From positions 372,001-436,000 of the forward strand of contig NZ_SJSM01000002.1 in the NCBI RefSeq assembly GCF_004331685.1: a stretch of 64,000 nt of DNA, read 5' to 3'. The notes under the pieces were generated by a model, which was not told where the DNA came from, did not search any database, and worked only from the letters and a program-made list of their open reading frames with translations. The translations under genes were made by a program, and so were the position numbers. Below are positions 62,145 through 64,000 of the stretch, one piece after another (position 1 is the first letter of the stretch; each line of letters opens with the position of its first letter). The stretch is from Pedobacter hiemivivus. Lineage in GTDB: Bacteria; Bacteroidota; Bacteroidia; Sphingobacteriales; Sphingobacteriaceae.

Positions 62145-63039
62145 TTATCATGTTCCTGTTTTGTTGAAGGAGTGTATGGAAGGCTTGGATATTAAGCCGG
62201 ATGGAGTGTATGTGGATGTGACTTTTGGTGGTGGTGGACACTCTCGTGAGATCCTTAAAAAATTAGGTAAAGACGGAGTTTTAATTGCGTTTGATCAGGA
62301 TCCTGATGCGCAAAGAAATAAGATCGATGATCCCCGTTTTCATTTTGTAGATCAGAATTTTGCTTTTCTTAAAAATAACCTGCGTTTGTTGGGTTATAAA
62401 ACTGTAGATGGTATTTTGGCTGATTTGGGAGTTTCTTCTCATCAGTTTAACGAGCCAGAAAGAGGTTTCTCTACCAGGTTTGATGCTGCCTTAGATATGC
62501 GTATGGATAAACAAGGTAAGTTGACAGCTGCCGATGTTTTGAATACGTATACTGAAGATCAGTTACATAAAATTTTTGGTATTTATGGTGAGGTTAAAAA
62601 TGCAAAATCTTTAGCTAGGGTTATTGTTACTGGTCGTGTTGATCGTCCGGTTTTAACCTTGGCTGACTTTAAGGTGGTTGCTGCAGCGCACATTCCTAAA
62701 GGTAAAGAGCATAAATATATGGCGCAGGTTTTTCAAGCTTTACGCATTGAGGTGAACGCCGAGATGAAAGTGTTGGAAGATTTTCTGTTGCAAACTGCTG
62801 ATGTTTTAAAACCAGGAGGTCGTTTGGTGGTGATGTCATATCATTCATTAGAAGATAGGCCGGTTAAGAATTTCCTTGCAAAAGGAAAGTTTAGAGGTGA
62901 AGTAGATAAAGATTTTTTTGGTAACGAGCAAAAACCGTTTAAAGCGATTACGAGGAAAGCTATTGTGGCTGATGAGGCTGAGTTGGAACGTAATAGTCGG
63001 TCGCGGAGTGCTAAGTTAAGAGTGGGAGAGCGGTTATGA
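62134..63039 (+). CDS. rsmH: 16S rRNA (cytosine(1402)-N(4))-methyltransferase RsmH
   Basis: A 301-residue SAM-dependent methyltransferase that modifies C1402 in the ribosomal P site. Visible motifs are VPVLLKECMEGLDIKPDGVYVDVTFGGGGHSREIL (SAM-binding GGGGHS), IAFDQDPDA, DGILADLGVSSHQFNEPERGFS, LDMRMD, AQVFQALRIEVNAEM and SYHSLEDRPVKNFL. It starts within the end of mraZ and its last 4 bases overlap the next start, the normal dcw order. Confidence 0.97.
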   Translation: MENSYHVPVLLKECMEGLDIKPDGVYVDVTFGGGGHSREILKKLGKDGVLIAFDQDPDAQRNKIDDPRFHFVDQNFAFLKNNLRLLGYKTVDGILADLGVSSHQFNEPERGFSTRFDAALDMRMDKQGKLTAADVLNTYTEDQLHKIFGIYGEVKNAKSLARVIVTGRVDRPVLTLADFKVVAAAHIPKGKEHKYMAQVFQALRIEVNAEMKVLEDFLLQTADVLKPGGRLVVMSYHSLEDRPVKNFLAKGKFRGEVDKDFFGNEQKPFKAITRKAIVADEAELERNSRSRSAKLRVGERL

Positions 63040-63458
63040 ACAACAGGTTTAGGGAACATCTAGATGAAGAACCGGAATTAGAAGAGGAGATCGATGTTAA
63101 GGTTAAACCTAAACCGAAACAAAAAGAGCCTGAAAGTAGTAATGCTTTTTTTAAAAAGCTGTTTACTGAGGGGGTAGTAAGTAAAGAGGCTGCAACGGAG
63201 ATGTTGCCGTTTTTGATATTTCTTTCGGTTTTATGTATGCTATACATAGCCAATAGCCATATGGCTGTTAAGAATATCAGGAGTATTGATAAGTTAAATA
63301 AAGAAGTAAAAGAGCTGAGTTGGGAATATAAGTCGCTAAAGGCCGACCTGATGTTTAAGAGTAAACTGACGGAAGTAGCAAAAAAAGTAGACACTTTAGG
63401 GATAAAAGAACTGACTGAGCCACCTAAAAAAATTGTAATAAACACTAATGAATATTAG
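63036..63458 (+). CDS. ftsL: FtsL-like division protein
   Basis: A 140-residue bitopic membrane protein. A charged N-terminus (about 1-60, EEPELEEEIDVKVKPKPK) precedes a single transmembrane segment (about 67-84, FLIFLSVLCMLYIANSHM). A coiled-coil periplasmic part follows with KNIRSIDKLNKEVKELSWEYKSL. The Bacteroidetes FtsL-like protein is recognised by its place between rsmH and ftsI, since sequence conservation is low. Its start overlaps rsmH by 4 bp and its end overlaps ftsI by 11 bp. Confidence 0.85.
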   Translation: MNNRFREHLDEEPELEEEIDVKVKPKPKQKEPESSNAFFKKLFTEGVVSKEAATEMLPFLIFLSVLCMLYIANSHMAVKNIRSIDKLNKEVKELSWEYKSLKADLMFKSKLTEVAKKVDTLGIKELTEPPKKIVINTNEY

Positions 63459-64000
63459 AGATAACATCTTATTGCGTGTTTATCTGTCCTTCGGGCTGAT
63501 TGTACTGCTTGCCGTGGCGGTATTGGTCAGACTGTGCGATGTACAGTTTGTGGAGGGACATAAATGGCGTGCCATGGCCGATAGTCTCTCTACAAAGTAT
63601 ATCAATATTGAAGCTGCAAGGGGTAATATTTATTCAGTAGATGGTAGTCTGCTGGCAACCTCTATTCCTGAGTATGAATTGAGGATGGATTTGTTTGCTG
63701 GTGGAATACAGGATAAGGATGTTTTTAATGAAAAAGTAGATTCATTAGCATTTAGCTTGTCTCAGTTTTTTAAAGATAAATCACCTAAAGAGTATTCGCG
63801 TTACCTGCGTGCTGCACGTAGGGATAGTGTTCGTTACTTGTTGATTAAGCGTAAAGTTGGTTATCAGGAATTGAAGACCATCAGAACTTTCCCTTTGTTT
63901 AATATCGGAAAATATACTGGGGGTTTGATTGCTGTTCAGCAAAATAAAAGAATCAGACCGTTTAAGTTTTTAGCGGCTAGAACCATTGGTTATAAGAACG
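63448..64000 (+). CDS. ftsI: Penicillin-binding protein FtsI (partial, runs off the window)
   Basis: The ATG at 63448 lies inside the end of ftsL. The frame stays open for 184 codons to the window end: MNIRDNILLRVYLSFGLIVL then a transmembrane segment LLAVAVLVRL and the division PBP start EGHKWRAMADSL, KYINIEAARGNIYSVDGSLLATSIPEYEL, where ARGNIYS-DG-LLA is the conserved PBP dimerisation-domain motif. The later part (RTFPLFNIGKYTGGLIAVQQ) is also typical. The transpeptidase domain lies beyond the window. Assigned from the motif and the dcw gene order. Confidence 0.9.
   Translation, partial: MNIRDNILLRVYLSFGLIVLLAVAVLVRLCDVQFVEGHKWRAMADSLSTKYINIEAARGNIYSVDGSLLATSIPEYELRMDLFAGGIQDKDVFNEKVDSLAFSLSQFFKDKSPKEYSRYLRAARRDSVRYLLIKRKVGYQELKTIRTFPLFNIGKYTGGLIAVQQNKRIRPFKFLAARTIGYKN

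Overview
The window comes from a free-living member of the Bacteroidetes, most likely a Pedobacter-like Sphingobacteriaceae. The evidence is two SusC/SusD pairs, FecI/FecR-type signalling with a DUF4974-type FecR, a T9SS type B (CHU_C) sorting domain, TAnnTTTG-type promoters, weak Shine-Dalgarno sequences and moderate A+T content. No rRNA, tRNA, CRISPR array, insertion sequence or prophage was found.

Region 1 (1-2100) holds the end of a YcaQ-like winged-helix protein, a DinB-family exported protein and a small, probably frameshifted ORF. Region 2 (2100-25000) is a complete polysaccharide utilization locus. It has a GntR-type regulator, SusC, SusD, two surface lipoproteins of the DUF4959/DUF5000 and DUF4998 type, two GH95 enzymes (alpha-L-fucosidase or alpha-L-galactosidase type), a divergent clan GH-D enzyme, a GH36 and a GH27 alpha-galactosidase, a SASA-type acetylesterase with an inserted beta domain, and a convergent sodium/solute symporter. 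Together they would bind, de-acetylate and strip terminal fucose/L-galactose and alpha-galactose from a glycan and import the sugars. The exact glycan cannot be read from the sequence.

Region 3 (25000-32470) encodes two large surface proteins: a trimeric-fibre-like protein with an S74 chaperone domain, and a 1573-residue MBG-repeat adhesin with near-identical 507-bp tandem DNA repeats and a CHU_C tail. It ends in a strong terminator and a gene-poor stretch with an N-terminal gene remnant and a composite 11-nt repeat element. Region 4 (32470-35480) has a beta-hydroxyacid dehydrogenase, a DUF6265-like protein, an AraC regulator and a cyclophilin. Region 5 (35480-43040, minus strand) is a sigma factor/FecR/STN-SusC/SusD/thioredoxin-like operon, a trans-envelope signalling and uptake system.

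Region 6 (43040-45640) has adk (with a terminated leader), obgE and an AHSA1-like gene. Region 7 (45730-49640) is a compact peptide export system: a double-glycine precursor, an HlyD-type adaptor and a C39-peptidase ABC exporter. It is the best candidate for a little-described biological system in the window. Region 8 (49640-58700) contains a small ABM-like protein, a large FAD/FeS D-lactate-type dehydrogenase, a UPF1-like helicase, an M1 peptidase, a second 11-nt repeat element, an orphan exosortase-like membrane protein and a glycine-zipper stress protein. Region 9 (58700-64000) is core: gap, a GNAT enzyme overlapping gap, pgk, then the start of the division/cell-wall cluster mraZ-rsmH-ftsL-ftsI with 10-bp-spaced MraZ boxes upstream.
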